The notes beneath the pieces were generated by a model. The model was given only the letters and a program-made list of their open reading frames with translations. It was not told the DNA's origin and did not search any database. This document shows positions 60,216-64,000 of a stretch of 64,000 nt of DNA, one piece after another. Made by a program: the position numbers and the translations under genes. This stretch comes from Trichopria drosophilae (lineage: Eukaryota; Arthropoda; Insecta; Hymenoptera; Diapriidae): NCBI GenBank assembly GCA_030407085.1, contig CM059586.1, forward strand, positions 106,715,501 to 106,779,500, in the 5' to 3' direction. Numbering within the stretch: position 1 is the first letter of the stretch; each line of letters begins with the position of its first letter.

Positions 60216-61429
60216 CACCCCTAACAAACCCTTTGTAAAGTTATACTTAATGCTAACAATTTGGTTTTTCTCGAATTTGGAGCACTTTTGTCTAATAGAA
60301 AAATCAAAATAAATAGATTCTTTCTAAGAATGGTTCGTAAATTCCGACATAATTGCTGAATTATAAGAGAATAGCCTCATTAGAATTACATCGATTACAA
60401 CCATGCGGCTCCTTGAAAATAGAAGAAAATACTCATTTAGTTACAAAATCATCGAAAATGTTGGCAGAAGAACTTAATTATATTCAGAACTCACAGATAT
60501 TATTATAGTTTTATGAAATTATTAAAAACTACCAACGTTCGGCAGAGTATGATGAAGATTACAAAAGAAAGTTTGCATATTTCAAAATTATTGTATTTGT
60601 TGAATGTTTAGGTCATAATAAAAAAAAGAAGTAAAAAAAGTTTTTAAATTTACTATTGTTTACTTCATGTTCATCACCAATTTTCATGCATAACATAAAA
60701 AAATACTCTAAATATGCCCATGCAATTCAAAAAATAATTATAACAATCAAATTGTGGGGTTTTTGAGTAAATAACAAATTATGTTTGACATAAAAATAGT
60801 CGCCATTTTCTAAATTTAATAACTTTTTAAGATTTTTTAGTACGGTTTCCAAGAATATAAAATACTTTATTGGAAACAAAAATAAAAAATAGGTTATGTG
60901 CAATAGGTATGAAAATACATTAATTTAAACATTCAAAAAATACAAGATTTTGACATAAACTATCCTCGGCCTTTCTCTTTTAATACCGATTTTTTATGCT
61001 AGTGTAATAAATCAGTTACAGTCTTAAAATAAATATAAAAAAAAAAACAAAAAAATGTTTCTTAAAATTCATGTGATGAACTGAAACTTCTAATAAGTCC
61101 GCCAATATTGAGGACATTGAAAACAAAATTAAAAATTGTCAATAATTTTGAAAATTTTCTAAAAAACGATCAAGTCTACTAAAATTTTAAGTTGCAATGA
61201 TTGGTCAAGTGTTGTATATAAATTCCCGAAAGCAATCCAATTATATGCCAGACAATTCATCATATTGAGTAACTTATCAACCAAAAATAAAACCATTAAT
61301 GATAACATTTCAGTGTCATCTTTCAAAAACTACTTTAAAGTGTCTATTGTTATCGTGGAAGCTTTTATTTCTAAATATTAACCTACATCCTTCCATAGTT
61401 TTATTGTACTATCTTACTCTTTCTAGGTT
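60216..61429. other. AT-rich non-coding sequence
   Basis: No open frame above 60 codons. No repeat with clear ends. Confidence 0.5.
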
Positions 61430-64000
61430 TGTCTTTTAGCTGATCAGGCATGATGACTCGTTAAGAGTTTAACTCCCGCTGCAGAATGATCGGTGTCCGG
61501 TCGTTCCTCGAAACGGTGCTGTATATTCGTTTTATACGTTATTATGCGGTGCGCGCAGAACATACCCCGTAATCTTCTATTGTTGTCTATAAACCGCGAA
61601 TATTACCCAAACCGTGTGGTTTATTTGGCTCATCAAAAGGCACCACAATTGTCGAATATTCGTTCCACCCCTAACAGCTTTCATAATTGAGAGAAACAAA
61701 TTCTGAAAATGGTATTTTTGCCAGGATAAATGTTATGCAATTTTTCGAAGTGTCATCTCCAATGGCTGAAATCAGGTACTCAGAGTTGTTGGAAAGTGCG
61801 AACATTGGTTGGACGACGTGATTTTTCTTTGGAGTCCTTCTGATCGCGACGTCTTCATTCGGATATTCAAAAATCTAATTCAACATTTTCCGTCACGTCC
61901 GCAATACTTTTCCGGCTTAGCCGGGCAAAGTAGCAGAAAGTATAAATATGAGAACTAGCACAAGTGGAGAACTGTGTCGGAACATTTTCGCGAAAAATAT
62001 GGCATGTCTCTCACGTGCTTGCGAGCTTCTGGCGCGATCGTTCTGCTTCGCGCGGAACATAAAGAATCTGTGACAGGCGGTGAACTTTCGATGGATCTGC
62101 CGAGATCGTCTCTTTGGGAATAAATTTGACGTTATTACCAAAGCCGAAGAGGCTTCCCCGCCCGAGGCTGAATTCCAGGACGCTCCTAGGATTGCCGGGT
62201 ATGGAAAAGGACTTTTCCGCCGGAGAGGAAGTTCCCGACCACCTCCGCCGTCGGCTCATCCCTCGGCATGCTTCGGGAGGATGGAAGACGTCGTTATACC
62301 GTGGGATAAAGATGGAAAAGGGAAGGAAATCGCGTTTTGGCATCTAGTCAAAATTTTATCAGTGGAGCCATCTACCAAATTTATTACTTAAAGCCTTTCA
62401 CCACCTGGAACCTTCAGCAATGCATGGATTGCTCCGAATTAAAGAGCATCAATTGAAATCACTGCAGTTATCGAAGATGTTCTTTAAAATACCTCGGCAG
62501 GTCGCCCTTAATTCGACTTAAAGGGATGGCCACTCCCCCCAATTGCAGTATCGACTAATGCCACATGTGTCGAGCGATAGCCCCTACCATCACTCCGAGA
62601 CAATCTCCTTGAATGTTAAGGCAACTTTGAATACCTCATTGTTCCCATGTTACTAGAGGAATGGATTTCGGCTGACGTGCAATCTGCAATCCATCATTTC
62701 GTGGAATGTTTGGATATTCTCTATTAGTATTTCACAATGGTTCCAAACTATATTTACAAAATTCCGACTAAATGCACGCAAAACATGATTACGCTATCGT
62801 AGCAAGTGAAACGCTGAACCGAATTTGCGGAAAAGTAGGCAAATATTCAACGCTTGTTGATATCCATGCGCCAAATCGCATTGCGTTGCCATAAAAAGCG
62901 AGAAATGAAATTAGCTGCTACAATAACCGAGGAATCCTAGGGGATTCGCAGCTTTCGAGTAAACTTGAAACAGAGACCCGCCCGGGAGCAGTAATCGCAT
63001 TGTTCGAACTACATAATGGCCGAACGACCCGAATTAACTCGCTCCTGCGCAGTCCCGCACGAATAGCTCGACATCGCCTAGCCTAGTCTAACCTCATCCT
63101 CAGAGTGAAATTGCCGAAATGAGCCTCACCCAAATGATTCTCCACCGAGAATGTACCCAGTCTTTGCAGACGAAGGGGCCGATATATATCTTCCCGCTTT
63201 GTTGGCCGACCGACCGCGACTGCTGGATCTGCTCCCAAAGCCGGCCGTTCGCCGATGAAACTTCCAAGCCAGATATTCTATTTACCGCCGTTTGTGTTTC
63301 CCGGCAAGAGAACACACTTACCTAGACCCTGCTCAAGATTCTCTCGAGTTAATTCCGCATAATTAGAACCACTATAAACTTTGATTAGAGTTTTCCCCCA
63401 CTTTGTCTCCACTCCAGATTTGTCCTTTCAAAGCTGGCGTCTCACGCTGATCCATCTATTGTTGAGATTGACGATGAGCCAAACAAGTCTTGAAGATTCT
63501 ACAAAAACACCATTCAACTAAAGTTGTGATCATTGACCTGGCAAATTCTTTATCAGCAAGATAACAAAAACATTCACCTGCCAATTTCCTCTGACCTCCA
63601 GTTATCGAAGTTAGCATCCTAAGTTTCTCCTGATCATAGAATATAAATAATCTCCTGATAGATCTAATGCAAACACTCAAATTTGAGGTTTTTTGATATA
63701 AAAACAAATTTGATGAAAGCACGAAGGAGCCTAGGAGATGCACCAAAATTGATATATAGCCCAAATGTAGGCTCGTAAACGAAAACGACGAGGTTTTAAC
63801 GAAACCGCGGCATGGGAAAACGAAGGCGGTCATAACTGGCTGAACTTTCCTAATACGCAAGCGGATGCAATTTGATCTCGGCGTGCCAGGGATCCCCGAC
63901 AACTACGTTGCCGGAATTCCAAATTGGTCGACTGGCTTCCTAGGTGCGGTTTCATGCCCATCGGACCACTTACATCGGGTTCCAGCCGCAATTTCGATTC
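61430..64000. other. Largest GC-richer block, at the right edge
   Basis: Composition is raised for about 2.5 kb up to the window edge. Frames of up to 148 codons overlap on both strands (62011-62391, 63100-63325, 63456-63902) without recognisable domains. A minus-strand donor-like CTAGGTAAGTGTG lies at 63312-63324. This could be the approach to a gene, its promoter region, or a cluster of regulatory DNA; I cannot choose from sequence alone. Confidence 0.35.

Noticed and set aside
63312..63324. Minus-strand CTAGGTAAGTGTG as a splice donor
   Set aside because: A good donor match by itself, but no convincing frame or acceptor goes with it.
63456..63902. 148-codon minus-strand open frame
   Set aside because: No recognisable domain; similar chance frames occur throughout this GC-richer block.

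Overview
This 64 kb window looks like an AT-rich, non-coding stretch of an insect nuclear genome. It has long A/T runs, scattered GC-richer islands, many degraded DNA transposons and MITEs, and tRNA-like repeats, with no operons or compact genes. A hymenopteran is my best guess, from the two-level base composition and the type of MITEs, but the sequence does not prove it. I could not support any protein-coding gene. The longest open frames (148-197 codons) have no recognisable domain, and some overlap simple repeats. The window is therefore intergenic DNA or the inside of a very long intron. One sequence near 53.06 kb reads as a polypyrimidine tract, then CAG, then directly GTGAGT. That is the form of a recursive splice site and would suit a giant intron on the + strand.

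Layout. 1-13.4 kb: AT-rich DNA with piggyBac-like TTAA MITEs (1.3, 1.6 and 6.1 kb), a palindromic element with a hammerhead/Penelope-like core (2.0-2.3 kb), a tandem duplication (3.4-3.8 kb), a repeat field built on the palindrome AACCAAACCGGTTTGGTT (7.5-9.05 kb) split by a 657 bp foldback element with TAA duplications, a 430 bp MITE (10.2-10.65 kb) and three tandem repeat units (10.7-11.06 kb). 13.4-20.5 kb: mostly GC-richer islands, with three copies of a structured ~95 nt hairpin (14.6, 17.7 and 17.8 kb). 20.5-32 kb: AT-rich DNA with mini-hairpins (23.8 kb), a clear TTAA-flanked element with a second transposon nested inside (27.1-28.9 kb), a foldback whose arms carry tRNA-like sequences (29.3-30.3 kb) and a palindrome-rich repeat (31.4-31.8 kb). 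32-46 kb: islands alternating with repeats, including a triple-nested element at 44.1-45.5 kb. 46-61 kb: another CACAGG foldback (46.6 kb), a tandem duplication with three TCAAGGTCA-like sites (47.7-48.5 kb), long AT-rich blanks, the candidate recursive splice site (53.06 kb), a 1.1 kb inverted-repeat element (55.5-56.6 kb) and a mirrored repeat block (59.0-60.2 kb). 61.4-64 kb: the largest GC-rich block, possibly approaching a gene.

The recurring theme is palindromy. Nearly every repeat is a foldback, and one dispersed ~140 bp unit (core CAAAATGGCGGATCCAATAT) occurs in + orientation on the left and - orientation on the right of several elements. At two loci this mirrored arrangement lies inside TTAA-flanked, piggyBac-like termini. 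The hairpin trio at 14.6-17.9 kb is the best candidate for something functional and undescribed, because paired positions differ between copies while pairing is kept.
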